Assembly (NCBI GenBank): GCA_013180625.2
Contig: SNVD02000549.1
Coordinates: 62,001 to 126,000 of the forward strand
Reading direction: 5' to 3'
DNA: 64,000 nt
Source of the DNA: Boswellia sacra
Lineage: Eukaryota > Streptophyta > Magnoliopsida > Sapindales > Burseraceae
Shown here: one piece after another, positions 42,144-54,719 of the stretch
Position numbering within the stretch: the first letter of the stretch is position 1
Layout: every line of letters begins with the position of its first letter
The notes under the pieces: model-generated
What the model was told of the DNA's origin: nothing
Database searches by the model: none
What the model saw: the letters and a program-made list of their open reading frames with translations, nothing else
Position numbers and translations under genes: made by a program

Positions 42144-45100
42144 TCAACATAAGTGGCCAAAACTAACTAAGTCTGGGAGACTTGCAAACTGGTGGAGAAG
42201 TGGAGCTCTCAGGGCGCTTTCTGGTCCTACGAACAACAGATTTAAACCTGTGCCTGGTAGTGGGCGTAGGCGGATTAGAGGGTACAGGTGCTGGCGGTGC
42301 ATCAGTAGTGTCAGAAGAAGTAGCAGTAACTTCAGCCATAATTCTTCTGATGTCCTGCTCACGTAGTTCTACACTGGTTGCCATTGTCTGTAATGTAACA
42401 GCAGGTTGTTATGAAGAAGGAACCAGTGGCTTATCTGCAGTTGGTGATGGTGGATGTGGAACTACTTCAGTGGATTCCTCTGCAGGAGATGTGAAGTGAA
42501 CTACATGTGATGGTGATTGAGTAGGTGGTGGAGAGGTATGACGTTCTACTTCAGCTGCTTCAGGGATTGGGAAGTCATGAGATTCTTCCTCAGTAGGTGG
42601 TGAAGGCTGTTTCATTCCAGATTCTGCTTGTTTTACTTCATCTGACACAGATTCATCTCTGAGTGCTGGAACTGATGATGTAATTTTCTTCTTCTTCTTC
42701 TGGTCAGATGGTTTCTTAACCACATTAACTGTCTTCTTTCCTTTCTTTCTAGTTCCCTTTGCTGGAGACTTGATTGGTTTTGCCTTCAGCTTCTGTTTTG
42801 CTGTTATGTCTGTCTCAATAGCAGTTTGTACAGCTTGACCTGCTATAGGCATTTGCTCAGTTTGTTAGGCAAAGGTTCATTAGCCTCAAGAACCTCCTCA
42901 GCTGGTTTCTTAGGAACTACAGTGTCAGTCTCCATGGTCTGTGGGTCTACTGTAGTACTAGGATGTCCTACAAACTTTGCTTCCAAAGCAGATTTCTTGA
43001 GTTTAATTTTCTTCAAATCCTATATAATTTTTGTCAAAACAGAGTTGATCAGTATAAGTTGTTCTTCAATATTGTTCATCTGATTTTTCCTGACTCTCTT
43101 TGGCTTCGGTTCAGGTGTAGGTAAGTCAGATTTGTCATGCAATCTCTAAAGAAATCCCTTTGTAATGGATTTAGATAAAATTTTTGTCTGTTCATTAGAA
43201 CTCATAGAGATGCTGTTCTGTGCAAGAATCCCTTGAATCAAACATGGAAACACAAGCAAGTAATAATCAGAGTGACATGATCTAATCTATATAATAGATC
43301 TATAAGCTAGCAAACCAAAGTTAATTGGTTGATTGGTGCCTAAACAATAAAGAATTTCACTCTGTCTTCCCGAACTTGATTTTGATGGGAAGAAGGAAGC
43401 CAGTTGAATTGAGCTATCTTATGCAGCACTCGATATTTCTTCCTAAGGTATTGCTGGTCTATATCGTCTTTCGGCATTCAAACAATGTCTGTTCTACCAG
43501 TCAATTCCTTTATTACTTCAGCCACGTTAAATTCTTCGTCTAATATATGTAAACTGCCTATGGGAATGTCTAGGAAGTGTTTATAACTTTCAAAAAGAAC
43601 TTAACAAACTTTCCTCTACAATAAACTTTGTGATACAGAAAGCTTTTAGGATCATCAATGGCAGAAGAGATGTTTGCATAAAATTTCTGAATTAAAGCCT
43701 TCACAGGGGCTAGGAAGTTTGTTACCATACGAGTCCAGTAAATAGACTCAATCATCTCACTTAGACCATAGGTATTGAAATCTGACAGTTGCATCGGCCT
43801 TTCCATCTGCAGATTCCTCTTTGAAGTGTACTTCATGAACTTCTATTTAATGATGAACACTTAAATATGTATGTTTAATAAGAGCTTAGTTCATCATATT
43901 GCATTAATAGTGTCATTAAATTCCTCAACTTAAGCATATTTGTAGTCTTTGCATCTTTGGAATTAACTTCCTCTTAATTTTGGTTTTGTTACAGATTCGG
44001 TAAAATGGGCATAACTCTCTATTTATAGATCAGAATGGTGCAATTCTTAATTTTTTGAAAAGCTGATTCAATTGTCTACAAGATTGCATTTCACAAGAAT
44101 CATCAAATTCGGGCTCTTAGTGGACCAAAATTAGGCTTGAAGTGAACCCATCTACAGTCTCGGCCCAGTTTGACCAGGCCTCAGTATTTGGACCGTATCT
44201 CTCAAAATACGTATCCAAATTGTGCAAATCAATATGTTCTAGAAATTGAGAGAAATATCTATAACTTTCATGAAGACATGTGATTAAAATTCACAACATT
44301 TCGATGTCAAAATTGATGGTCAAAGTCGGTGCCTAATGATCCCAATTGTCAAAGATATTTACAACTAATATTTGACAATTATGCCCTTGTAATTTGACAA
44401 GTTTGCCCCTGGATGTATCTATAAATAGAGGTGCCTTGTGACCCATTAGGGCATCTTGGCCTTGGCTGGAACATTTTGGCTTTGGCTAGGATCTTGTATT
44501 GTGTTTTGTGTGTTTATGTTATTAATAAATTTCCTTTTTCTTGCATTTTATTTTCTTTCCATTATAATGTTCTTCTAATTTCTCTTTTGCTAAGGCAAAT
44601 GGGTGAAACCCTTAATATGAGAATAAGGATTCTCTAACCCTTAATATGTGCTTAATCTTAATCTTATGATGTTTATTCAATATGATTTATATTTAATTTC
44701 TTAATCAATCTTGACACCACTCGTAAGGTGGAGGTCTTGATCCATCGTAAACAATCATTGGCATATCAAATGCTTGGATCCTTCCTAGACGTCGTATGGT
44801 TCTTCCTTACCGACACAAGTCTAGTTAGGAACCTTGATTTGTTGTAGACATATGGTGATTGGCACATTGGATGCTTGAACCCATTTACAAGAAGTGGTAT
44901 AAATATTGGTAATGAAACAAATATAATTCATATAACTAAAATGGGTTAATTATCCTTATTTGAAATATCAAGGGCGGATCTCCTAACTTTAGCCTTCATT
45001 GTTATTATGTTAATTCCTCTTGTATTTTAATTATTCTGTTGTTTATGAACTTTTTATTTTATTTACTATGTTAGGTTCTACCACCTTATGAAATTGTTCT

Positions 45101-45579
45101 TTAATTTACTATGTTTGGTTATACCACCTATTTCTATGGATGGTTTTACCTCCTCTTGCTTTTTGTTTTATATTTGAATGGTCGGTAATACCGCCTACCA
45201 TCTTACATATTTATTGATATTATCTTGTCATTTCTTTGAATTATTCATATCATAATTGCTTATCTTATAATTTATAATGCTAAAATCCCCTTCCTCGTGG
45301 ATCGACCTCGGTCTCACCGGGATTATTACTTCGACACTCCTATACTTGGGAGACAATCCTATTTTCGGATGTGTCAGCCACTGTGAGGAATTTGTTGAAC
45401 TTCGACTTGATTTTGTCCTTTATCTTCTTTACTGGAACAAGTTCATCTTTGCTCATGGCTGGATCAGTTACAATCTCTGTATGTTCGTGTTGTATCGGAG
45501 ATGATGGTACACTGTTGCTGGAGTCGCGGTGAGAATATGAAGAACTGGCTATCTTTATCGAGTCAGAGGAGGTTGCCAT
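42144..45579 (-). pseudogene. Sirevirus downstream ORF with Transposase_32-like domain, split by an insertion
   Basis: Read on the minus strand. The N-terminus is at 45579 (MATSSDSIKIASSSYSHRDS) and runs to KFNKFLTVA at 45377, then the LTR-like insertion. It resumes at about 43840 with KFMKYTSKRNLQMERPMQLS and YGLSEMIESIYWTRMVTNF, through the part typical of the plant Transposase_32 domain (KVYCRGKFVKF). A long Ser/Pro/Lys-rich region follows (42852-42144, e.g. KKGKKTVNVVKKPSDQKKKK), broken by several frame changes. The position after pol is where Sireviruses carry an extra, sometimes envelope-like ORF. No membrane segment is visible. Function unknown. Confidence 0.65.
43846..45376 (+). mobile_element. 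LTR-like insertion (probable solo LTR) inside the copia ORF
   Basis: About 1.5 kb, starting TGATGAACAC and ending GGATGTGTCA. It has CTATAAATAGAGG near 44419, followed by a C/T-rich stretch (GTGTTTTGTGTGTTTATG). A homologous copy in the opposite orientation is at 58188-59722, which shares the TATA area, the CACCxxCTATTT segments and the end (GGATGT). No matching 5-bp duplication was found (left TTTAA, right GCCAC), so either the left boundary is off by some bases or it was lost. No PBS, PPT or coding sequence is present. Confidence 0.6.
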
Positions 45580-46429
45580 GGTTAGGGTTACTGGTCTGTA
45601 GAAAATTTTCAGAACAGGAAGAGAGAAGCAAGACTCAGGACAGGGAAAAAACTGTAGTTAGAGTATGGTATGAACAGGAGAAGCCCAAAAACTATTCATA
45701 ATATGCTAGGCCGAAATTGAAATAATTTTGTTTTTAACAAAATTCAATGTTAATTCCCTTTGCAAAACCGTTCCGTAACTGACATTAATGAAAAAATTCA
45801 AAAATTTGATTCCCATTTGAATAAGGGATTCTAATAGAATTAGGATTCCCGCCACTAAAACTTCTCTCCCTTAATTCAATACTGCTGACATGGCATTTTT
45901 GACACATGGACACACAAGAAAATCAAATTTAAAAAAACAAACACAAAGAGCATCGGGTGATAAGAAAAACGTAACAGTAGACAGTTAACAATAACATAAC
46001 AATAGTTTCTGAACATCATATGAATCATTTCAAGAAGGCATATTTCAGAGCTGATTATTGACCTTTATTAATTTTATCACTTAATTCAATTGAGTGATCA
46101 ACTTGAGCATACTTCTTACACACACAAAAATTAGTCCCAATGTGAATTTTATAAATAAATACAGTAGCTTTCACATATGTATAGAGGTAGCCCTTTTCCA
46201 TTTGAGTGGATGACCTCACCATATTTCTCAGATACAATAAAGTTACTCCCAATGGATGGCTTTCACATATCATATACTGGTAGCCCTCTCTGTATTTTTC
46301 ATTGTTAAACCAATATCTTATCATTCACTCAATTTTTATATCCCAGCTCACACATGCTTAATTAGAAAGAAACTTATGATATTACAGTTACAAATAACAT
46401 AACAGCACACAGTGTTTATTCAGATAACT

Positions 46430-47615
46430 GACGAATGCCTAAAGCCTTTCTTAGATTTTCAAATCTTGTTGTATCCAATGCCTTAGTGAACAAGTCAGTC
46501 AATTATCTATCATGGGAGATGTGTTCAATGTGTATCACCTTAGACTCTACTAGTTCCCTTATAAAATGGTATCTTATGTCAATGTGTTTGCTAAACAAGA
46601 TTTTTGGAAATATTTATAGCACTAGTATTATCACAAAACACAGTTATGGGCTTTTGTTCAATACCATAGTCACTCAACATTTGCTTCATCCACAGTAGTT
46701 GTGTGCAACAACTCCCTACTGCTATGTATGTTGCTTTTTGCTGTGCCATGAAACTAAGTTAGTACCGAGATAAAAACAACCTCCTGAAGTACTTTTTCGG
46801 TCATCTGTATTTCCTGCCCAATCAGCATCACTGAACCTTGCAAGATAATCATTTGTATCTTTAGAAAACCATATTCCATAATCATATGTTTCGTGAACAT
46901 ACCTGATGATTCTCTTAGTTGCTGCAAGATGTGATTCCTTTGAATTTGCTTGAAATCTTGCACAAAGTCCTACACTGAAACACAAATCTGGTCTGCTTGT
47001 TGTGAGGTGTAGCAAGCTGCCAATAATACTTCTGTACAAACTTGCATCAACATCTTTTCCTGCATTATCTTTTGAAAGTTTAAAGTTAGTACTGATAGGA
47101 GTTTTCATTGGTTTTGAATTTTCAAGCCCAAATTTCTTTACAAGATTATTAGCATATTTTGATTGAGATAAGAATATCCCATCATTCATTTGCTTAACCT
47201 GTAATCCAAGAAAGAAATTCAATTCTCCTACCATGCTCATCTTAAACTCTTCCTATATTAACTTAACAAACTCATTAGTTTTGCTTTTGTTAGTTGATCC
47301 GAAAACAATGTCATCAACATATATTTGAGCAACAATAAAATAGTTAGATGCATGTTTGATGAACAAAGTCTTATCATTGCTGCCTCTTTTATATCCTCTG
47401 TTGATTAAAAAATTTGTCAACCTTTCATACCAAGCTCTAGGAGCTTGTTTCAGACCATATAAAGCTTTGTGTAATTTGTAAACAAAATCAGGATGTTTAG
47501 GATCTTCAAATCCTTTAGGCTGTTCAACAGATCCCCATACTTCATTTCTTTTAAACTGATTAAGTTTATCCTGCATAGCTTGAATCCACACATCTTCTTT
47601 TAAAGTTTCTTTCAT
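46430..47615 (-). pseudogene. Copia reverse transcriptase (part) and RNase H
   Basis: From 47615: DVWIQAMQDKLNQFKRNEVW, then a direct jump to GSVEQPKGFEDPKHPDFVYK. The segment that should lie between (about 100 residues with the first RT catalytic Asp) is deleted near 47530. The rest is readable: LYGLKQAPRAWYERL, the catalytic YVDDIVFGS, MSMVGELNFFLGLQVKQ (SIRE style), then RNase H (SDADWAGNTDDRKSTSGG, SWHSKKQ, and STAEAEYI in a shifted frame). A stop at 47253 separates two blocks and the RNase H end is frameshifted below 46740. Confidence 0.88.
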
Positions 47616-49161
47616 ATTTTTTTGGTTCAGCTAAAGAAACATAACATGCAAACCTTACCTGATCTCTTACCTTACTTTGAGTCTTCATCATGCCATCTGG
47701 TGTTCCAATAATAGAACTTGTTGGATGTGCCTTTTTAATCAATGCGGGTGGATCTTTTCTATCATCATCATTCCGGATTGAATTTCTGTTCAAAACTGAG
47801 TTGTCAGATATTACTGTTACATCGGGTGTAACAGCAATTGTTTCCTTTTTCATAACAAAAACTTTTTTATTGTTGTTGTTGTCTGAATCTGATTTCTCTA
47901 TATCTTCTGTGAAACTAGTTATACTTTCCTCTTGTGAGTACTTTGCATAATCATCAAGATCATCAAATACTAAATTTGCAGATTCCATGACTGCCTCAGT
48001 TCTTAGATTGTAAACTCGAAATGCTTTGCTATTTTGAGCATATCCCACGAAGACTCCTTCATCACTTCTCGGGTCTAGTTTTCCTAACAGCTCTCTATCA
48101 TTTAAGATGTAACACCTACATCCAAAAACATGAAAATATTTCAAATTTGGTTTTCTACCTTTCAAGATTTTATAAGGTGTATGGTTGGTACCAGGTCTAA
48201 GAAAAACTCTATTTGAAATATAATAAGCAGTGCTTATAGCTTCAGCCCATAGCCTCTTGGTCAATTTTTTGCTATTGGGCATCACTCTAGCCATCTCTTG
48301 AAGAGTTCTATTCTTCCTTTCCATAATGCCATTCTGTTCAGGGATTTTGGGAGCTGAAAATTCATGATCAATGCCATGATATTTCCAAAAGTCAGCATAG
48401 CTAACATTCTCAAATTCCTTGCCATGATCACTTCTTATTCCCACACTCCTGCCAATGTTCTTGTTTTGCTCATTTTCAAGCTTAGCATAAAGATTCCTGA
48501 AAGCTTCAAAAGTGTCAGATTTTTCTTTAATAAAATCAACCCAAGTATATCTAGAAAAATCATCCACACAAACAAATATGTATCTCTTACCTGTAATGCT
48601 TTCAATTTGCATAGAACCCATAAGATCCATGTGAAGCAAATCAAGTATTTTGGTTGTGCTAAGATGTGGATTTGACTTGTGTGAACTTCTAATTTGTTTT
48701 CCCATTTGACATGGTCCACAAATTCCATTAACTTTGTCATCAAGTTTAGGAACTCCTTTTACGGCACCTAACTCAGTTAATTTAACCAAGTCTTTATAAT
48801 TTAAATGTCCTAATTTTTTATGCCACAATTCTAAATCAGAAATCCTAGCATGAAATGCACTCTTTATCACATAACAATTATCCAAAGATGTATTACCTTC
48901 TAGAATGCATTTACCAAAATTATCTAAGACCATGCATTTATTTTGTATGAAATTAATAATATACTTGTCATCACAAATCTGACTAATACTAATAAGATTA
49001 GCTTTCAAACCTTCAACCAGCAAGACATTTTGAAAATTAGGGAGGCCTTTGACATTCAAAGTGTCTTTACCAATAATCTTACTCTTTGCTCCATCTCCAT
49101 AGGTGACACTACCATCCCTGCATGCTTTAAAATCTGTTAAAAACTGTTTATTTCTAGTCAT
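47566..49161 (-). CDS. Copia integrase region (gag-pre-integrase and rve core)
   Basis: 531-codon open frame. GAG-pre-integrase has an HHCC site (LWHKKLGHLNYKD, then CGPCQMGK). The rve core has DLLHMDLMG (first Asp), RSDHGKEFEN (second Asp) and PEQNGIMERKNRT (Glu), all three catalytic residues present. A long Ser/Asp-rich linker (EDIEKSDSDNNNNKK) leads to the RT junction. It is the best preserved part of this element, although it belongs to a polyprotein that is broken on both sides. In the cell it would act in the nucleus to insert element DNA. Confidence 0.9.
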   Translation of the reverse strand: MTRNKQFLTDFKACRDGSVTYGDGAKSKIIGKDTLNVKGLPNFQNVLLVEGLKANLISISQICDDKYIINFIQNKCMVLDNFGKCILEGNTSLDNCYVIKSAFHARISDLELWHKKLGHLNYKDLVKLTELGAVKGVPKLDDKVNGICGPCQMGKQIRSSHKSNPHLSTTKILDLLHMDLMGSMQIESITGKRYIFVCVDDFSRYTWVDFIKEKSDTFEAFRNLYAKLENEQNKNIGRSVGIRSDHGKEFENVSYADFWKYHGIDHEFSAPKIPEQNGIMERKNRTLQEMARVMPNSKKLTKRLWAEAISTAYYISNRVFLRPGTNHTPYKILKGRKPNLKYFHVFGCRCYILNDRELLGKLDPRSDEGVFVGYAQNSKAFRVYNLRTEAVMESANLVFDDLDDYAKYSQEESITSFTEDIEKSDSDNNNNKKVFVMKKETIAVTPDVTVISDNSVLNRNSIRNDDDRKDPPALIKKAHPTSSIIGTPDGMMKTQSKVRDQVRFACYVSLAEPKKYERNFKRRCVDSSYAG

Positions 49162-49188
49162 GTGCCTGGAACAACCACTGTCAAAATA

Positions 49189-50992
49189 TCACAAATTGTT
49201 AGATGATTGGTTAAGAGCAGTAAGACCAATATAACATACTGTCTTGTCTTTCTTAACCCACTGTTGTTGTGATTTTGATAACAGTTTGAACTGTTTTGAT
49301 CTCTTATGCAAAAGATTCAACAGTTTAAAGCATCTAGGCCTAATATGTCCCTTTTTACCATAAAAATAACAGGTTGGTATGAATTTCTTTACCTTTTCAG
49401 AAGTGGATTTAAAAGAACTCGGTAGAGAGACGAATGTATTACTGTTTTTGGGATCAGGGCTTGACTTTAAGGAGTTAAGATCTGAATTCTTACCTGATGT
49501 TGAAGCTTTAACAAAAACAGTTGTTGATGAAGATGCAACATTACCTTCTGTGTACCCCAATCCATGTTTGGAGTTGTCCCTTCCAAGACTCAAGACTTGA
49601 TCAAGTTCGGCTGCTCTAATTTTGAGTTGATCAATACACCTCTTGCTTTCAACAAGTTCTGTTGTGATTTTCTCAATATGCGCTGTTTTGTCTATCAAAA
49701 CAGCCTCCAGTTCTGAGATCTATTTTTCAACATAGGATTTTTCACATTCCAGCACTTCAATCTTCTTCTTCAGGGTTTTAATTTCTTCTTTCTGACTCAG
49801 CCATTCACCATAGAGTGCGTTGTATGTCTCTTGCAACTCTTTATAGTATTCTGGTCCATCTTCTTCATTAGAATGATCAATACTGGTTCTATAATTTTTG
49901 TTATGTTAAACATAACAGCTTTCCCTTTATCAGCTACAGATGCAATAAATGCAACAAAGTTGCTCATACAATCTTGATCTTCTAACTCCGATTCTGATTT
50001 ATCACTTTAGGTTGTTGTCAGTCCTTTATTCTTCTTCTTCAGATTAGCACATTCAGATTGACTATGCCCATAACCAGAACATTCATAATACCGAAGCTAC
50101 CCTTTCTTTTCAAGTTGTTTTGACTTCTTCTTGTCATTCTCCTTGCTGAACTTTCTAAATTTTTCTTTGCTTGAGTTTGATGGCTTTCCTTGATTCTTTT
50201 TCCTGAAATTTCTTTTCATAAACTTGACATAATTTCTTGTTAGAAAAGCAATCTGTTTAGAATCAGTTTCATCAAGCTCATCACTACTTTCATCATCAGA
50301 TTTTTCAGTTTTCACATTGAATGCAATACTTATACCCTTTTGCTTCCTAGTACTCTGATTAATTTCAAAGTTTTGGAGAATGCCTATCAGTTCATCAACC
50401 CTCATTTCATCAGTATTTTTAACTTCCTCGATGGCTAAAATTTTAGGTTGAAATTTATCTAAAACAAATCAATTATCTTGCTAACGATTTCTGCATTAGT
50501 GAAAGTTTTGCCAAGCATGTATGCTGAATTTGTAATGTGACATATCTTAGAGTAAAACTCAGAAATTGACTCATCCTCATGCATCATCAGATTTTCAAAT
50601 TGAGAATTTAATCTCATCAATTTAGATCTTTTAACAGATGCAGTACCTTCATGTTTTACTTCAAGTATGTCCCATGCTTCCTTGGCTACTTTGCACCTTG
50701 AAATTTGTCCGAAGTTGTTTAAGTCACCTGCAGTAAAGATTGCATTAAGAGCTTTTGAATTCCAACTGGAACATCGATATTCTTCATCAGTCCATTCATC
50801 CTCTGGTTTGGCTTCGGAATCACCAAAAGCATTCACCTTTGTTGGCGGTGTCCATCCTTTAAGTACACTAGTCCATGCCCTGTCATCAAGAGATTTGATA
50901 TACATCATCATTCTTACCCTACAATATGAGTAATTACCATCATCAAGAATAGGTGGCTGTGTTTCGAATCCTCCGTTGTGAATAAACTCCAT
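49189..50992 (-). pseudogene. gag: Copia gag, broken into three frames
   Basis: ATG at 50990-50992 (MEFIHNGGFETQPPILDDGN). The gag core (UBN2-type) includes AWTSVLKGWTPPTKV, SKALNAIFTAGD, CKVAKEAWDILEVKHEGT and ISEFYSKICHI. It breaks near 50459, continues at 50405-50097 (MRVDELIGILQNFEINQST, then Lys-rich), and at 49698-49189 shows a coiled-coil-like part and a damaged zinc knuckle CYFYGKKGHIRPRC, where the second Cys is Tyr. That CCHC change should weaken RNA binding. Confidence 0.85.
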
Positions 50993-51040
50993 CCTTTCAG
51001 ATCAACGTGATCGTTTTCTTCACTTGTCTATCAGTGAACC

Positions 51041-51053
51041 TGCTCTGATACCA
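51041..51053 (-). other. Copia primer-binding site, initiator tRNA-Met type
   Basis: The complement reads TGGTATCAGAGCA, two bases inside the 5' LTR. Standard plant copia PBS. Confidence 0.9.
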
Positions 51054-51055
51054 AT

Positions 51056-52236
51056 TGAGAGTTCTAGAAGTATGCAAATATATAAAATAAAACAGTAAAC
51101 TGTAAAGTAAATTGGCACAGTAGGATTTTTACATGGTTCGGTTATAAAACCTACGTCCACGGATAGCTATAGAGCTGCAATTCACTAAGTTTTTGTTTGT
51201 ACAATCTTTAGGACCTTTTATAGTGCTGACTCACCCTCACACACTGACCTAATCTTTGTAAAACAAAATCTTTGCAAAGATCTTAAACTCTAGTGACACT
51301 GCTCACTCTCTGTCACAGATAACTTAACAACACACTATTAAGTTATACATAACAAATGATATCTGACATTGAATTATATAAACACTTAACCCACAAGTTA
51401 TCCCAAGTGTCTACTAACTCACACAGACTTAATCAACAACTCATGTACGATTTCTACCACTCATACATGAATCAAAAGACTCATAGAATCAAATCAATAA
51501 AGACATTCCTTTATGCGTTGAGGTCTCTTCTTTAATTGTTAGAATGTCAAGACATAGACTCTCACGACACATTCAATTAATCAACCAACTTTGCCGACTT
51601 CTTCCATTTTTCAGTTATGAAACTACAACATGGTATATATAGTGAGAGGCCTGGACGAAATCTCCTAGAAATCCTGTAAAAGACATAAATCAAAATCATA
51701 TTAGGATTAGAAGAAATAAAATAGGAAGCGATATAATTAAACTCTTAATAGATTAGGATAAATAAATATTCTCTCATTCTAATTAGGATACAAGATACTA
51801 TATCCTAATATAAAAGATATTTATTGTAAATCAAATACTTCCTAAAATATAATTCTAGAAACAGTAAAATAATAATCAAAATAACATTCTTGTTTTATCA
51901 CAAGTTGATCAAAATATAACATGTGCATGACACATGCACAAAAAATCTCGTCACCAACATTCTCGGTATAAGTTCTCGACATACACCACTCGACACTCGA
52001 CACTTGAAACTCGACACTCAACAAGTTTGATACAACAAACTCGACATGCGATACAATCGCGACACTTGACGAAAGCTCGACACTCGACAAAATCTCGACA
52101 CTAGACGAAATCGAAACTCGACAAAATCTCGACACTAGACGAAATCGAAACTCGACAAAATCTTGACAACCACACTTGACACCAATAATCTCAACATAAT
52201 CAACTTGACACATCTCGATACATCTCGACACCAACA
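51056..52236 (-). repeat. Copia 5' LTR
   Basis: 1181 bp, beginning TGAGAGTTCT and ending ACACCAACA in plus view. It contains TATATATA near 51634 and about two units of the 34-bp repeat (52083-52165). It has an extra ~25 bp near 51375 relative to the 3' LTR. Confidence 0.93.
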
Positions 52237-54719
52237 GGTAGCAAAAAGTTCTTTCAAGCTTTTGAAACAAAATAAAAATGTGCATGAAGAACCAAGTGCT
52301 TTACTAATTTTTGGTCTCGACATTTGCTTGGAGAGTTTCCCTTGTACTGATATTAGGCAGTTATTCCAGTATTTATTATTGTATTGATCAATATTATTAG
52401 CTATAATTTTGAAAAAAGTTATTGTTTATGCATCAATAACATTGAGCTTTATTTTACTGACAAGTTGGGTCGCTCTTACCAGAAATGAGTTTTGCTTAGA
52501 CTTGGATGATTTTTATAAAAATAGTTCTTAGAGACTTAGATGTAACATGTTGATAAACTATATTCTTTTCATTTGCTATTTGTAAGTTGTGGTTTTTGTT
52601 TTTGTATTAGAGTTGAGAAATGCAGATGATTGATAGTTGACTAGCTGCCAACCTAATTGGCATGTGCCAAAACTATAATGACGCGATATTATCTCTTTCA
52701 AGATGCATTTGTTATACTCCATTTCGTTATTTGTAATATATTCATTTACTGAGCCAAGCTTATGGAGTTGATGTATTGACAGCAAATACTTAAAATCAGA
52801 GCAAAGAACCAACTTAAATCAGGCAATGGCAAAAAGTTCATTTAGGCTTTTGAATCAAAATGAAAATATACTTGAGAATCATCTTCTCAATTAAATTCTG
52901 AGTTTCAAATTATCTTGGTGAGAAATTATTCCCATGAACATATTTTTCACTAAGCAAGTTTTGCCAATTAGGATTTTGAACATGTTAATGTTAACGTATA
53001 CCGATCTTCAAGTTCATTCCTTTCACAGAGACACTGAGTTCTGATTGGGACTTGGGCTTACTTTGGGCGGCCTACATAGATGTGGCACGTTTGGGGGCCC
53101 AATGGTGTAAACAAAAAATCGATACTTTATGGGCCAAATCCACACTGACTTTGCTGATCTTTTAACATATTCAATTCACCATCTCCTGAAAGACTTTAGC
53201 TTTCTCATCCTGCATGGTAACAAATATGCTCTTATGTTGTTATAAATTTGAAATCTACAAACCAATAGATAATTGATTCACTCAGTGGTAGCCTACTTCT
53301 TCTCCATTGCCCCCGCTTTTTACCTGCACCTAAAAAATAAGTTAATTATAGGAATTGGGATGACAAATATATGGGAAGAGTTGGATTGCAGCCCACCAAA
53401 AATATGACCCAGTCCAACTAAATCCACAAGCTAATATTGGGTAATTTTTATCCATACTAAACCCATAACCCATCTATCTCTTATATTCAAATTTAAAAAT
53501 AATACCATAAAATTTAAGTTTAAAATTATATATTAAATTTCATTTGTAATAAAGAATTATGTTTTTCTATCTAATATAATTTTAACAAGTGTAACTTTAT
53601 TTTATTCAAATGACCAAAATGGAGACCCGTTATTCCTTTGCAATATTTAGTTTATTAAGTATTTAAATTCCATAATAATTATGTAATTTGTTATTAAATC
53701 TCAATTATAGGTATTAATTAATTCCATAATGTAAATAAGGATTATATTAAAAATAATGATATGATAAGGTTAAAGTAAATTGATGATAAATAATCAAATG
53801 AAAAATGCAAGTTGATGACTAGATAAGATTATGCTAAAATGATTATTAAATAATCAAATTAGAATACAAATGAATATTTTCCTATATAATTAAATTTATC
53901 ATGATACATTCTAAACACCATATTTAATTATTAAATTATCCATTGAAATAAGTCACTGGTAAGTGCATTATAAAAAATATATATAGTTCTACTTTAACAA
54001 AATCTTTCTTTACTAGTTTTATGTATTTCTAATCTCTATTTATTAAACTCTAATTTTTTTTATACTATATCAAATACTATTACAAATTAAATTATTTTTC
54101 GAGATTTAAAGTGTCAAGGTGTTCTGCATAGTGGTGAGAAAAGATACCTTGATCCTTCATAGAATAACTGTTGAAGTTGAAAACTTCCATCGTCCTTATT
54201 CTTCTATTAAACAAATGTATTTTAGGTTTTGAATAAAATCACGTAGAGTGTGAATAATGAAAAAAGACCAACTCTGGAAGACAACAAAAATTGAACAAAT
54301 TCAGAAATTGTGGCAGCCAATCATGAGATAGGATGCTTTCCCTTACGGGAGGTAAGTTGGAGACAAGGGGACAACTTTAAAAATGGAACAAATCTTACAG
54401 AAGATGATCGATGCATCAATTAGTTTTGTGATTATGCAAATGAACATCCACATGAGAAGTTCGGAATTTGAATGTAGACGCCAACATCAATTGCTTTGTT
54501 GATCTACAACAAGATGTGAGCAAGCTTGCTGATAGATTGTTCGTGCAGATCCCAAATAAGTCCTCATGCATCAGACGCCATGCTACATCTTCTTCACCAC
54601 CTTTTTCATGTATCAAAATGCAAGTACACAACAATAACAGCTGAAATGCTAAATGTGTTAGAAAGATATAACTTCTTTTTTTAATGTGTTGAAGCCTTGT
54701 TTAGATTATGAAATGTGTT
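52237..54719. other. Spacer right of the copia element, no recognised gene
   Basis: Two copies of a GCAAAAAGTTCxTTxAxGCTTTTGAA sequence lie at 52242 and 52829, each followed by CAAAATxAAAAT. The first can be read as AKSSFKLLKQNKNVHEEPSA, but no gene could be built. Around 53380-53480 there are CCCAxCCAACTxAATCC-like phrases reminiscent of degenerate hAT ends. The remainder is AT-rich and featureless. Confidence 0.35.

Larger units (their letters stand above)
40595..52236 (-). mobile_element. Sirevirus-type Ty1/copia retrotransposon
   Basis: 11.6 kb, minus strand. LTRs run from TGAGAGTTCT to ACACCAACA. Flanks GGTTG (40590-40594) and GGTAG (52237-52241) are a 5-bp duplication with one difference. 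PBS is TGGTATCAGAGC (initiator tRNA-Met type), and the PPT is GCCAAAAAGGGGGAGAT on the element strand, typical of Sireviruses. gag, integrase, a partly deleted RT, RNase H and a large downstream ORF are present. That downstream ORF is interrupted by an LTR-like insertion (43846-45376). Confidence 0.95.

Noticed and set aside
42182..42499. Plus-strand Val/Gly-rich protein opposite the copia downstream ORF
   Set aside because: Antisense shadow of the Ser/Pro/Thr-rich coding strand.
54416..54634. Host gene on the minus strand (EDVAWRLMHEDLFGICTNNL)
   Set aside because: Some coding flavour, but no extension in frame, no splice partners and no family I can name.
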